A stretch of DNA of 64,000 nucleotides. It comes from Acidilobaceae archaeon. Lineage in GTDB: Archaea > Thermoproteota > Thermoprotei_A > Sulfolobales > Acidilobaceae. Shown in pieces: positions 7,996-17,622 of this stretch; position 1 is the stretch's first letter, and each line of letters opens with the position of its first letter. The notes beneath the pieces are model-generated. The model saw only the letters and a program-made list of their open reading frames with translations, was not told the DNA's origin and ran no database searches. The stretch is taken from contig JALVZQ010000003.1 in NCBI GenBank assembly GCA_027037535.1, forward strand, positions 62,001 to 126,000, read 5' to 3'. A program made the translations under genes and the position numbers.

Positions 7996-9732
7996 ATGGC
8001 GCTAGGAGTACCGAAGCTCAAGCTGAGAAGAAAGAGTAGCCCCAAAAAACAGTTACTAGAGCAACTAGGGATTAAAGAGATAGACTTTGGGGAGAGGCCG
8101 GCATACCTGGAAGAATATATGAGGAAGATATCAGAAGAACTGGGAGAGACGCCCGAACTAGTAGATAAACCAAGTAGCGAGCTAAAAAGAGCGAGAAAAT
8201 TCAATGTTGTCTACCCAGTTGGCGGAGGAGTATTCATCCATGCCTATACACCCAAGGATCCTCTGGAAGCATTCAATATTTACGGGGTAATAGAACCGCC
8301 GAGACCAGATGCCAAACTATTAAGACTTATAGACGAAGCGCTTGCGATAATCATATCAGAAGAACACACGCCCAGAAGTGCTGAAGAAAAGAAAGCACTA
8401 CTCCTCACATTGATAGACGAGGTAATAACACCAGTAGACGAAGGTCCAGACTACGGTGAACTATTAGAAAAAGGAGTAACGGTAACCAAAGTCCCGGTAA
8501 AGAGGGACGAGATCGATTACCTAAAATATCACGTTGTCAGAGACAAGGTAGGTGTAGGAGTATTAGAACCGTTCCTTAGGGATCCATATCTCGAGGACAT
8601 AACTTGTAATGGAGCCGGACCAATCTACGTGGTCCACAAGATATTCGGCAACATGAAGAGCACAGCCGGCTTCAAGACACACGACGAACTAGACGATTTT
8701 ATAGTAAAGCTAGGAGAGAAAATAGGAAAACCAATAAGCCACGCAAGACCAGTAATAGACGCTACTCTCCCTGACGGGAGCAGAATAAACATAGTATATG
8801 GAAAAGACGTCAGCTTATTCGGAAGCAACTTCACAATAAGAAGAGTTGCCAAGATACCAATCAGCGTCACCCAGCTAATAAACTGGGGCACCTTCGACGA
8901 AAAAATAGCAGCCTACATGTGGATGATGCTAAGAGAAGGAATGAGCGTCTTCATATGTGGAGAAACCGCTAGCGGAAAAACAACCAGCCTAAACGCAATA
9001 GCCGCATTCATAAAACCAACAGCAAAGATCGTAACCATAGAAGACACCGCAGAAGTCGTCCTCCCACACCCCAACTGGACACGAGAACTAACAAGAGACA
9101 CGGGCAGGCCAGAGACAAGTGTCACAATGTTCGATCTACTCAGGGCAGCACTAAGACAAAGACCAAACTACATCATAGTAGGAGAGATAAGAGGCGCAGA
9201 AGGAAACATAGCCTTCCAAGCAATGCAAACAGGCCATCCCGTAATGGCGACATTCCACGCAGCAGACCTAACCAGGCTCATCCAGAGACTCACCAACCCA
9301 CCTATAAGCGTACCCAAGACAAACATGGATAGCCTAAACATAGCCTGGTTCCAAAGCGCAGTCTATACGAAGACGGGACTATTAGCAAGGAGAGTAATAG
9401 CTATTAACGAAATAATAGGCTATGATCCTGCAAGTGACGGGATAGCCGCTATACCGGTCTTCACATGGGACCCAGTAGAGGACAGATTCATCTTCGCCGG
9501 AAAAGGAGCAAGCTACCTCCTTGAGGAAAAAATAGGAACCATGAGGGGACTCACAAAGAGAGAAATGAAAATCATATACGACGAGCTCGAGATGAGAGCA
9601 GCATATCTCCGAGAACTAGTCAACAGAAAAATATTCGAGTATCCGAAAGTCTTCAAAGCAATAGTCTACGCGGATAGGGTCGGCATTGAAACAGCATTGA
9701 AGCGAATACGCCAAGGACAACTAGACTTCTAG
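7996..9732 (+). CDS. flaI: Archaellum motor/assembly ATPase FlaI
   Basis: The hexameric secretion ATPase that drives filament assembly and rotation. The 578-residue protein has an N-terminal domain and a C-terminal RecA domain with Walker A GETASGKTTS (near residue 322), the EDTAEVVLPH acid box, Walker B YIIVGEIRGAEG (near 392) and the histidine box TGHPVMATFHAAD. These are diagnostic of type II/IV/archaellum ATPases; the operon context makes it FlaI. A long GGGGGGTGGGGGAG run provides the ribosome site. It sits 19 bases after flaH and 23 bases before flaJ. Confidence 0.97.
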   Translation: MALGVPKLKLRRKSSPKKQLLEQLGIKEIDFGERPAYLEEYMRKISEELGETPELVDKPSSELKRARKFNVVYPVGGGVFIHAYTPKDPLEAFNIYGVIEPPRPDAKLLRLIDEALAIIISEEHTPRSAEEKKALLLTLIDEVITPVDEGPDYGELLEKGVTVTKVPVKRDEIDYLKYHVVRDKVGVGVLEPFLRDPYLEDITCNGAGPIYVVHKIFGNMKSTAGFKTHDELDDFIVKLGEKIGKPISHARPVIDATLPDGSRINIVYGKDVSLFGSNFTIRRVAKIPISVTQLINWGTFDEKIAAYMWMMLREGMSVFICGETASGKTTSLNAIAAFIKPTAKIVTIEDTAEVVLPHPNWTRELTRDTGRPETSVTMFDLLRAALRQRPNYIIVGEIRGAEGNIAFQAMQTGHPVMATFHAADLTRLIQRLTNPPISVPKTNMDSLNIAWFQSAVYTKTGLLARRVIAINEIIGYDPASDGIAAIPVFTWDPVEDRFIFAGKGASYLLEEKIGTMRGLTKREMKIIYDELEMRAAYLRELVNRKIFEYPKVFKAIVYADRVGIETALKRIRQGQLDF

Positions 9733-9755
9733 TAATAAAAGGAGGCCGAACAGAG

Positions 9756-11435
9756 ATGCTATCAAAAATTAATCTACGAATGTTTTTACCAGCAAAAGAG
9801 AAGAAGACATTTCTATACATCGCCTTACTAATTGTAGGGATAGCTGTATTCATACTAGGTACACGTATAGCGTCAACAATGCTTGAGAGCTTAGGCATAA
9901 TAGTTACTATTATCTCGCTCATGCTTCTATTCATAATGCCCTTCGTGAGAAAGTTCCTCTCAGGACCAAGAGTAGATCTAGACCTAGTATACAGCCTCCT
10001 CCATATGAGGCTAGTGGCTTCCGGAAAGAACCCGGCAGGGAAAGTACTAGGATCGGTATCGGATCCTAGCCTCTATGGAATCTATTCGAGGACCTTTGCA
10101 AAAGCAGTTGTACTAGCAAGAGAATGGGGGTACAATCTCTCAGAAGCGTTATCCTATATTGCCAAGAATATAACGGAGAAAGCCTTCAAAGAGGTAGTCC
10201 AGAGACTCGCACTTACAATAAAGCTAGGAGCCGACCTAGAAACTTTTCTGGAAACAGAATACAATACCCTAGCACACGAATATGAGTTCCAGTACCAGAG
10301 ATCACTCAACAATATGAGAGTACTACTAGGAGTCTACGTAGCAACACTAGCAGCCCTAGTCTTTGCCCTAGCAAACTTCATGCTACTTTCATTTTTCTTC
10401 TTCGGGTCACACACAATACTTCTCCAAGCCTATATTGCAGGAATAACCATGGTCATAGTACTTGGAGGGCTCATCGTATTCTTTCTTCCAAAAAAGGTAT
10501 TTGATATCAAGGGACGCTATGCCCGCGAAAACAAACTAGTTAAATTAATTGACTTAACCTCAGGCTTAGCGATTGCATTTGCAATTGTCTTACCTGCATT
10601 TTATCTTAAAGGAAAACCGATCGATGCATTAACGCTTGGAATAGCAGTAACAATTGCAGGTATTCCAATGCTGGTACCAGGAATAATAGCGCTTATGTAC
10701 GAGTCCCGTGTGAACAACGTCGATACATTCTTTCCTGTATTTATCAGAAGCCTTGGAAGTTTCATATCGACGATACCCAGCCTAAAGCATGCTATAAGCC
10801 AAGTACTGCGAGCCGACCTTGGAGGATTATCTAGGCTCATATACAGATTTCACTCTAGATTAGAGAACGAGATTCCACCAAATATCGCATGGAAACGGTT
10901 CTCGATAGAAAGCGGATCAGAGCTGGTCCGTAGGGGCTCAAGAATATTCCAAGACACAATAGAATACGGTGGGGACTCCGAACTTGCGGGAAAGGCAATA
11001 TCCGACCACAACAATATGCTCCTTGGCCTAAGACGATTAAGGAACCAAATAGCGTCAAACTTTACATCGACAACAATAGTTATACACTCGACAGTGGTAG
11101 CGATTTCAATGTTTGTTCTTGGCCTAATAACATATTTTAACGAGGTTCTGATGCAGCTAACAAGCCAGTTAACGCCAGAAGTTGCAGGATACATCTTCAT
11201 TCAGCCTGTCAACATCGAATTCTTAAACAAGACAATATATGCTTTCATAGTAATGCTCACTATAGTTAACTCGTATCTTATAGCGAAAGTTAGACCCTTC
11301 AGCCAGAGAAGTTTCTGGATATATCTCGGTATAATGCTTATAACAACAGGAATATCTGCGTACTTGAGTAGCCGAGCCGTAGACTACGTGTTGCAAACCA
11401 TGGCCTCAGTAAGTCTGCCTGAGCTAGGTGTATGA
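9756..11435 (+). CDS. flaJ: Archaellum membrane platform protein FlaJ
   Basis: The polytopic membrane protein on which FlaI acts and around which the filament assembles. At 559 residues it is the expected size, with two N-terminal helices (about 20-65), a cytosolic domain carrying the T2SF-type pattern (LVYSLLHMRLVASG, near 75), a middle membrane group (about 190-240 and 265-315), a second cytosolic domain and C-terminal helices (about 440-550). GGAGG ten bases upstream sets the start. The gene ends the archaellum operon; a T-rich stretch follows. Confidence 0.93.
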   Translation: MLSKINLRMFLPAKEKKTFLYIALLIVGIAVFILGTRIASTMLESLGIIVTIISLMLLFIMPFVRKFLSGPRVDLDLVYSLLHMRLVASGKNPAGKVLGSVSDPSLYGIYSRTFAKAVVLAREWGYNLSEALSYIAKNITEKAFKEVVQRLALTIKLGADLETFLETEYNTLAHEYEFQYQRSLNNMRVLLGVYVATLAALVFALANFMLLSFFFFGSHTILLQAYIAGITMVIVLGGLIVFFLPKKVFDIKGRYARENKLVKLIDLTSGLAIAFAIVLPAFYLKGKPIDALTLGIAVTIAGIPMLVPGIIALMYESRVNNVDTFFPVFIRSLGSFISTIPSLKHAISQVLRADLGGLSRLIYRFHSRLENEIPPNIAWKRFSIESGSELVRRGSRIFQDTIEYGGDSELAGKAISDHNNMLLGLRRLRNQIASNFTSTTIVIHSTVVAISMFVLGLITYFNEVLMQLTSQLTPEVAGYIFIQPVNIEFLNKTIYAFIVMLTIVNSYLIAKVRPFSQRSFWIYLGIMLITTGISAYLSSRAVDYVLQTMASVSLPELGV

Positions 11436-11544
11436 TAAGATATCCTTAGTTATGTTATTTTATTTTGGTGGCTTGTATTTTTCTAGATTATTTAAAAAGA
11501 ACAAGAAGATTTATAAGTAAACAAAAATATATTTATAGGAACAA

Positions 11545-11561
11545 CCTATTATTTAAATAGG
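11545..11561. promoter_or_regulatory. Inverted repeat, possible operator of the HTH gene
   Basis: CCTATT-ATTTA-AATAGG is a perfect 6-bp inverted repeat with a 5-base spacer, 15-30 bases downstream of a TATA-like box (AAATATATTTATA, about 11525-11537), where transcription of the next gene should begin. Its position would suit autorepression by the two-HTH protein that follows. This is inferred from position and symmetry. Confidence 0.4.
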
Positions 11562-11609
11562 GATGTGTCGCTTCACAGACTATACTACAGGTTAGGGGGT
11601 GCCAGGCCA

Positions 11610-12518
11610 ATGACAACGCTAGAAACTGATATCCTAGGAGACACATTATGTGAGGCCTGGAATGAAGGACTCACTATATCAGAAATACCCACACTCCTAG
11701 GAATATCAAGACCCACATTCTATAAGATTCTCAAAGATTTTTATGCAAGGGGCCAGGTAATAAGATTCATACCAAACATAAACGCTCTTGGCTACGAGAT
11801 CTTAGTTACAAACACAAGAAGTAAATCAGGCCTGAATACCTATAACCTCTTCTACGTTAAATCACGCGAGTCAAAAACAGTTAAGAACATACTAGAAACG
11901 TTAGGCGTCAAAGTTGAAGGATTATACAGGGTTTCATACGTATTATGCAGCGCCAAGAAAATGACTATATGTCTCCCGGCGTCAAAAATCATGAGGCCTT
12001 CACTTGCAGAGATAGCGTTAATCAAAGAACTTAGCATAAAATTCACTCACACGAGAGAACTTGCAGTAAGGACTGGGCTTTCATGGCAAAGAGTCACCTC
12101 TCTTATACAAAAAATCAAAGAGAAAGGCCTTATAATATCTCCCATAATCCATTCATCTGACTCGCAATCAATGACAGGGGCAGTAATCAGGCAGACTAGG
12201 AAGCCTAATCCAAGTGATCTCGCTATGCTTTCACCTAAATACTCTGTTATAGTGCTCTCATCTATAATTGATCCTAATGATTATCTAGTTATCGCTATGA
12301 CTCATACGAGAAAAATACTTGACTACACAGAGCATATATCACATAGTAGACCAGTTATAAGAGAAGTAGTTCTTACAAAGACGTATCCATGGCCTCCTAT
12401 GTCTAGTGAGTGGATAATAGGCGAGGGAGAAGCAAAGAGTATCTCAGAACAACTAGTTACTATCTCTCCTGTTCAAATACCTGTAGGAATAGTAACGACC
12501 TCAAGGTTCTTTAGATAA
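11610..12518 (+). CDS. Two-HTH transcriptional regulator-like protein
   Basis: A soluble protein of about 302 residues. The N-terminal 50 residues form a helix-turn-helix (EAWNEGLTISEIPTLLGIS, then RPTFYKILKDFYARGQVIRF). A second winged-HTH-like unit is at about residues 135-185 (HTRELAVRTGLSWQRVTSLI, then KEKGLIIS). No ligand or membrane domain is evident. It lies directly behind the archaellum operon on the same strand with its own promoter and a palindrome, so control of archaellum or surface genes is possible but inferred. ATG 11610 follows GGGGGTG; a GTG at 11565 would add 15 residues and could be used by a leaderless transcript. Base composition is more AT-rich than the archaellum genes. 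Confidence 0.7.
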   Translation: MTTLETDILGDTLCEAWNEGLTISEIPTLLGISRPTFYKILKDFYARGQVIRFIPNINALGYEILVTNTRSKSGLNTYNLFYVKSRESKTVKNILETLGVKVEGLYRVSYVLCSAKKMTICLPASKIMRPSLAEIALIKELSIKFTHTRELAVRTGLSWQRVTSLIQKIKEKGLIISPIIHSSDSQSMTGAVIRQTRKPNPSDLAMLSPKYSVIVLSSIIDPNDYLVIAMTHTRKILDYTEHISHSRPVIREVVLTKTYPWPPMSSEWIIGEGEAKSISEQLVTISPVQIPVGIVTTSRFFR

Positions 12519-12596
12519 TCTTGCACATTTTGCTTATATTTTAAATTATTATGAAACAATTATTATAATATAACAATGAATATAGCGTGAGTAGAT

Positions 12597-13457
12597 ATGA
12601 ACAAATTAATAATAAAATATAACGAACAAGGCATAGAAACAACAGAAGAATACTACTATCTAAATAAGAATAGTGAAAGTTATACAAAAATAATTAAACT
12701 AGAAGTAAAGCCTATAATCCACACTAAAAAAGGCCTAATACTGTATGTTGATACAAGCCCCTCAATGGACGGAGAAATACTATACAAGACGAGGAAACGG
12801 TTAGAAAAACTGATAAAAGCGAAGCTTCTCGATAAAATAGAAGTGTATTCATGGTGTAGCAATGTAAAAGGACCCACTACGCCAAACAAGCTAAAGATTT
12901 GTGAAGGATCAAACCTTGAAAAAACCCTAAAGCACGCACTGTTACGATCCAACGAGACAAGACTAGATCCGCTAATAATAACTGATTTCGAGATAACATC
13001 CGGAACAAAAAACAAAAAGAAACTCTGCAAAATAATCTCTGAGCTCAAAAATCTAAAACACGAACCATTATTCCTAGTAAATAAAACAGATAAAACAGAC
13101 CAAGAAATATACACTTATCTAAAAGAAGAATGCAGTACAACAATTTATGAACTAGACCCAGAATATGTAGATGCACAAGTTCTTTTACTAACTAAAAGAG
13201 CGTCAAATGTTCCTATAGATATTAAAATAAATAATACAATAAATAATTTAGACATTGTCAAGTATTTAGAGACACCGATCTATCAGGAAAAATACAAGCT
13301 AACAAAATACATCTTCATACAAGAAAGAAGACTAATAGGAGTAAGAATCGTCTCACTAGCAGAAAATCGCAACATAGATACCGGTATTGCCCAAATTTAT
13401 CTAAATAAGATAATCCGTCTAGATGAATTAGAAAGTCTTAGATCTATAGTTGTATAG
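12597..13457 (+). CDS. von Willebrand factor A-like domain protein
   Basis: A 286-residue protein with a vWA-like core. VDTSPSMDG at residues 51-59 is the metal-ion-dependent adhesion site (D-x-S-x-S), preceded by the hydrophobic strand GLILY; PLIITDFEI (near 125) is the later MIDAS aspartate strand. There is no signal peptide, so it should be intracellular. About 45 residues precede the vWA strand and a beta-rich tail follows (about 200-286). The gene is AT-rich and uses AAA/ATA/AAT heavily, unlike the S-layer gene beside it. In Sulfolobus the vWA protein ArnB represses archaella; no homology to ArnB is claimed here, only the shared domain type near an archaellum operon. Confidence 0.68.
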   Translation: MNKLIIKYNEQGIETTEEYYYLNKNSESYTKIIKLEVKPIIHTKKGLILYVDTSPSMDGEILYKTRKRLEKLIKAKLLDKIEVYSWCSNVKGPTTPNKLKICEGSNLEKTLKHALLRSNETRLDPLIITDFEITSGTKNKKKLCKIISELKNLKHEPLFLVNKTDKTDQEIYTYLKEECSTTIYELDPEYVDAQVLLLTKRASNVPIDIKINNTINNLDIVKYLETPIYQEKYKLTKYIFIQERRLIGVRIVSLAENRNIDTGIAQIYLNKIIRLDELESLRSIVV

Positions 13458-13487
13458 TTTCCTCCGACAATACGTCCATAAGCAGAA

Positions 13488-13526
13488 TCCTGGAAACGCC
13501 CCGGGGAAACCCCGGGATTTCCCGGA
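13488..13526. other. Strong stem-loop between vWA and S-layer genes
   Basis: CCCGGGG-AAA-CCCCGGG forms a perfect 7-bp GC hairpin with a three-base loop (13500-13516). It is nested in a second pairing, TCCTGGAAA (13488-13496) with TTTCCCGGA (13518-13526), with one mismatch. This GC-rich structure lies in an otherwise AT-rich gap. It could be a transcript end, an mRNA-stabilising leader or a small structured RNA. Confidence 0.55.
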
Positions 13527-13554
13527 AATCTCTCCTCCTAGATACGGCTTAACC

Positions 13555-13619
13555 CTTAAATAACTAGATGCATCACCCGATAAATAACGAGCACAAAGTA
13601 TTACCCGTATTAGAAGGGT
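13555..13619 (+). promoter_or_regulatory. S-layer gene promoter region
   Basis: TATA-like boxes CTTAAATAAC (near 13555) and GATAAATAAC (near 13579) precede the S-layer gene, and GGGTG at 13615-13619 is its ribosome site. The octamer ATGCATCA occurs at about 13567 and again just before the start codon, which may be coincidence. Confidence 0.45.
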
Positions 13620-13628
13620 GTATGCATC

Positions 13629-16600
13629 ATGAAGTCGAACAGACTAGGAATTAAGACAGCGCTTTACGCTGTACTCCTAATAGCACTTATGGTAATGGCA
13701 TATGCACCAGCACTACCAGCAAAGGCAGCGACCGGAGTAACAGTAGTAACAGAGACAGTAACCGTAAACAACGAAATCTACTTCTACGTAAACCTAACGT
13801 ATCTAAGGGACACACTAGGATGGGTAGGTAGCGGAGTAGACATCTATGTATCAGCCGACCCCTACGCAGTAATATCACCAACAGACTACAGGCTTGTAAC
13901 AGGCGTGTACATAGTAGGATATGACTACATAGCAGGAACACTATACATAAACGACACCGTAGTCAACAGTGTCCTTGGAGGATCAAGCGGATACCTATAC
14001 ATAAAGGTCACAGACGGATCAAACGTAGTAACCTCTAACAGATTCTATATCGTAACCAACGTATCAGACATTATAACAACTAACACAGAGCTATCCTACG
14101 TACCAAACAGTGAAGCAGGAACAACAAACGTACTGAACTTCACTATGAACCTCAGCAGTCTAGGGCTAACAGTAGACTTAACCACATTAAACATAACAAT
14201 TAACATGACTTCGCTCGACAATGTCCAAACAATGAATCTCTACACAAACACCAGCAGTAGCACAAACGGAACAAGCGAAGTAGTAAACCTAACAACGGAC
14301 TCGGTAACAACAGACACAGTACACCTAGTAGGAACCCTACTAGACTTCCCACTACTAACCTATACTAACACCACATTAGTACTAGGTAAACCAGTCAATT
14401 ATGCCGAGTTCAGCTTTGCACTGGAAGCATCAGGAGATCCAATTAACCTAACAGGTAACGTGGTAATAATCGATAACAACGTAGAAGTAGGATCACAAGT
14501 CAACTACACCCTAGATAATGTAGTTCTAAACATAGGATCACTAGACACAACAATAAACATCTATCCAAGCACAGAAGTTGTATCAACAGATGCAACTATA
14601 ACTGGTTCCACAACAGACCTCAACCCAGGGGACCAGATAACAGTAGTAGTACACCAGTTCTTAAACACGGCTGATACTCTAACCGTATGCTTATTCGAGT
14701 CAACCACAGGAACCAAAGTAGCTTCGATACCAACAACAGTATCTGTAGATACAACATATGGAAACGCGACTGTAACTGTAACTCTACCAGAAGAACCATA
14801 TGGCGGACTAGACTACTTCGTGATGGTAAAACAAGGAACGAGCTTCAGGGGACTACCAGCATCCAGTAATACAACAGGAGATATAACCTATCTAACCATA
14901 GTCCCATACCTAGAGGTCGCTGTAGTTCAGAACAATGGAACATTCAAGGACTTCGATACAGAGACTAACTTAGTGCCGGGAGACTACCTACTAGTCAAAG
15001 GTCACGGATTCCTACAAGAGAACATAACCGTATACATATCTGATGGAGTAAGCGACACAGAACTAATCGTAAAGCTAGATAGTGATGGAGACAACATAAT
15101 CACAGTGAATGACAGCGGAATGTTCTTCACAATCCTACAAATACCCTCAACAGTAGACACCACCAGCCCATCATACATAATATATGCGCAGGGAGAAACA
15201 CCTGCAGATAGAGGACCCAGCCCGCTAACATATGTATTTAACCTATCAGGAGCATACGCCAAGGTGTTCGTAAACCCAGTCCCAGTATGGGTAGATCTAA
15301 CAGTATGGAATGAAGATAGTGCAATTATAGACCAGGTACCTGTGGTCGATCCAGCATACCCTGCAGCAACCCCATGGGTAGATATGCTAAGCGGGTACAC
15401 CAACTTTACAGTGGAGGTAATGGGAGTAAACTTCACGACTGGCAACGTATCACTGGTTAACGGTACTAACATCTTCCCAGCACTGTCAACAACCTTCAGT
15501 AACGGCTACTTCTACGGAACAGTCGATGTACCTGTTGCACCATACGGACCATACTATGCCGGAGCCGAGAACGGAACAGTAGTATTCACAGGTTATGAAC
15601 CAAAGATATTCGTCAACTTCACCGTTATGATAATAGATCCAGTAGCTTTACTATTCTACAACGCGACAAACTATACAACAGTAGCATATCTAGGAACACC
15701 AACCAATATAACGGTAGTAGGATATGGATGGCCAGGAAACGCGAACGTAACATGGACAATAATTAAAGAAGGGCTATCAACAGGCTACAGTGAGAACTTC
15801 ACAACTAATGCAAATGGATCATTCAATGTTGAAACTAACATAAGTGACTACCTCGACGTAAACGGAGGAGGAAAATACTATCTAACAGTATACTACAACT
15901 CCACAATACAAGCAAGATTCGTAATCTACTACAACATAACAGCACCAGTAACAATAGAAATACACACAGGAACACTCAAGGTAACCTATCCTGGAGACAC
16001 GGTAGACGTATACATAGTGGTATACCTAGGAGACGAGCTAGCTAACGGAGACGATCTCTATAATGCAACCATCACTGTAACAGTATACTACTACAATGGA
16101 ACATCACTCGAAAAACTAGTCAATAGAGCGCCAGCATCATACACAGGAGAACTAGGAATATGGCACTACAGGTTCCCAGTAACAGCAGATGTAAAAGGAG
16201 ACGAGCTACTAATTAAGGTAGAAGCAACAATACAGCCAAAGTTCTACATGGTACCACAGAGCGACATGAAGTTTGACTCACTCACCGTAGCAGGAGGACT
16301 AGAAGACTACCTCACAATGATCTACAACCAGATTGAAAACGTAAATGACAACGTCAACGCAACCAGAGAAGCAATACTAAACGAGCTATCAAACCTCAAC
16401 CTAACACTAACAGCAATCAACGGACAGCTCGTAGTAATCTCTGATACACTAAACAATGACGTTGTACCAGCACTCTACCTATTACAAGACATGGTAGACA
16501 ACCTAGGACTACAGGTCGACCTAGTCCTAGCTAACCAGGCAGCTATACAAGACCAGATAGCAAACGCCGAGAACAACATCACAAGCCAGCTAGGCACAAT

Positions 16601-17465
16601 ATACTTGGAGCTAGTAGACGTAGCAAACGGTGTATCAGTGCTCAACATAAAGGTAGACAACGGACTAAACTTACTAACAGCAATCAACGCAACAGTAGGC
16701 GAGATCTATAACAACACAGTAGAAATATACACCGAACTAGGAACAGTATACATGAACCTAGCAACACTAATCAACGACCTAAACGCATCACTCTCAGGAC
16801 TAATAGTAGATGAAAGCGGAATGATACAATTTGTAATAGAGACACAGGCAGGAAACATAATCTCCAGTATCAATGAAACAAGAGACCTACTTTGCAATGG
16901 AATCAGGACAAACAGAGAACTAATACTGGCAAGCATAGCGAACCTCAGCAGCAACCTAACAAGCTACGCAACATCAATACTAGCAGACCTAGGAATAATC
17001 AAGAGCAACCTTACAAAGCTTGACGACATAATGGGCATGATAACCAGCGCGCAAACAGCGATCACCGATACAATCTCAAGTGAGAGCGCAAACATACAGA
17101 ACGCAATAGCAGCAAGCGAGGGCAGAGTAAGAGACGACATACAGACCACACAGCAGAAGATAGACAACGCCAAGGTAGAAGTAATGAACCTAATCAACCA
17201 GGTCAACACAAGTCTACAGACAAGCATAAGCAACGGATTCAGCGACCTATCATCACAAGTATCACAGGCAAGTGATACACTAAACACAAAGCTAGACAAT
17301 CTACAGAACACACTAACAGGACAAATACAAAGCCTAGACCAGAACCTAACCACAGCCAACCAGGAGCTCAAGAGCAGAGTCACAACGATAAGCAGCCTAA
17401 GCACGGTCGTACTACTAGCAGCAGTAGTAGCCGTTGGATGGATCTTCGGTAGAGCAAGAACATAA
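13629..17465 (+). CDS. S-layer / surface stalk protein
   Basis: A 1278-residue secreted, membrane-anchored protein. It has a Sec signal peptide (residues 1-33: basic start, hydrophobic LYAVLLIALMVMAYA, cleavage near AKA), a long region of beta-rich Thr/Asn/Val repeats with many N-x-S/T glycosylation sites (about 35-885), a helical coiled-coil stalk (about 890-1250; Asn/Leu/Ile heptads) and one C-terminal membrane helix (VVLLAAVVAVGWIFG) ending in RART. This layout, with a globular canopy at the N-terminus and a coiled-coil stalk anchored by a C-terminal helix, is that of crenarchaeal S-layer proteins such as Staphylothermus tetrabrachion and of SlaB-like anchors. The strong promoter, GGGTG site and biased codon use fit very high expression. 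Only one cysteine is seen. It may be the main lattice protein or its stalk. Confidence 0.87.
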   Translation: MKSNRLGIKTALYAVLLIALMVMAYAPALPAKAATGVTVVTETVTVNNEIYFYVNLTYLRDTLGWVGSGVDIYVSADPYAVISPTDYRLVTGVYIVGYDYIAGTLYINDTVVNSVLGGSSGYLYIKVTDGSNVVTSNRFYIVTNVSDIITTNTELSYVPNSEAGTTNVLNFTMNLSSLGLTVDLTTLNITINMTSLDNVQTMNLYTNTSSSTNGTSEVVNLTTDSVTTDTVHLVGTLLDFPLLTYTNTTLVLGKPVNYAEFSFALEASGDPINLTGNVVIIDNNVEVGSQVNYTLDNVVLNIGSLDTTINIYPSTEVVSTDATITGSTTDLNPGDQITVVVHQFLNTADTLTVCLFESTTGTKVASIPTTVSVDTTYGNATVTVTLPEEPYGGLDYFVMVKQGTSFRGLPASSNTTGDITYLTIVPYLEVAVVQNNGTFKDFDTETNLVPGDYLLVKGHGFLQENITVYISDGVSDTELIVKLDSDGDNIITVNDSGMFFTILQIPSTVDTTSPSYIIYAQGETPADRGPSPLTYVFNLSGAYAKVFVNPVPVWVDLTVWNEDSAIIDQVPVVDPAYPAATPWVDMLSGYTNFTVEVMGVNFTTGNVSLVNGTNIFPALSTTFSNGYFYGTVDVPVAPYGPYYAGAENGTVVFTGYEPKIFVNFTVMIIDPVALLFYNATNYTTVAYLGTPTNITVVGYGWPGNANVTWTIIKEGLSTGYSENFTTNANGSFNVETNISDYLDVNGGGKYYLTVYYNSTIQARFVIYYNITAPVTIEIHTGTLKVTYPGDTVDVYIVVYLGDELANGDDLYNATITVTVYYYNGTSLEKLVNRAPASYTGELGIWHYRFPVTADVKGDELLIKVEATIQPKFYMVPQSDMKFDSLTVAGGLEDYLTMIYNQIENVNDNVNATREAILNELSNLNLTLTAINGQLVVISDTLNNDVVPALYLLQDMVDNLGLQVDLVLANQAAIQDQIANAENNITSQLGTIYLELVDVANGVSVLNIKVDNGLNLLTAINATVGEIYNNTVEIYTELGTVYMNLATLINDLNASLSGLIVDESGMIQFVIETQAGNIISSINETRDLLCNGIRTNRELILASIANLSSNLTSYATSILADLGIIKSNLTKLDDIMGMITSAQTAITDTISSESANIQNAIAASEGRVRDDIQTTQQKIDNAKVEVMNLINQVNTSLQTSISNGFSDLSSQVSQASDTLNTKLDNLQNTLTGQIQSLDQNLTTANQELKSRVTTISSLSTVVLLAAVVAVGWIFGRART

Positions 17466-17504
17466 CCATTAGGAAACTAGTCTTACTCGTAAACTTTAAA
17501 CCCA

Positions 17505-17517
17505 ACCCTTTTTCCCC
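17505..17517 (+). terminator. Pyrimidine-rich terminator-like motif after S-layer gene
   Basis: ACCCTTTTTCCCC lies 40 bases past the S-layer stop. Exactly the same 13 bases follow the hydroxyacyl-CoA dehydrogenase fusion gene at 33260-33272, so this looks like a transcription-termination motif. Confidence 0.5.
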
Positions 17518-17622
17518 GATAAATATTATTCCTTGTATTCCTGGATTTTGCTATACCAGGAGGCATTAAACAGATATCGTATTTATTACTCCGAGTACTA
17601 ATGCTAATGTGGTATACTGGCT

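Noticed and set aside
13687-13941. Leucine-rich minus-strand frame inside the S-layer gene
   Set aside because: Antisense shadow of a signal-peptide and beta-domain region with strong codon bias; the S-layer frame is continuous.
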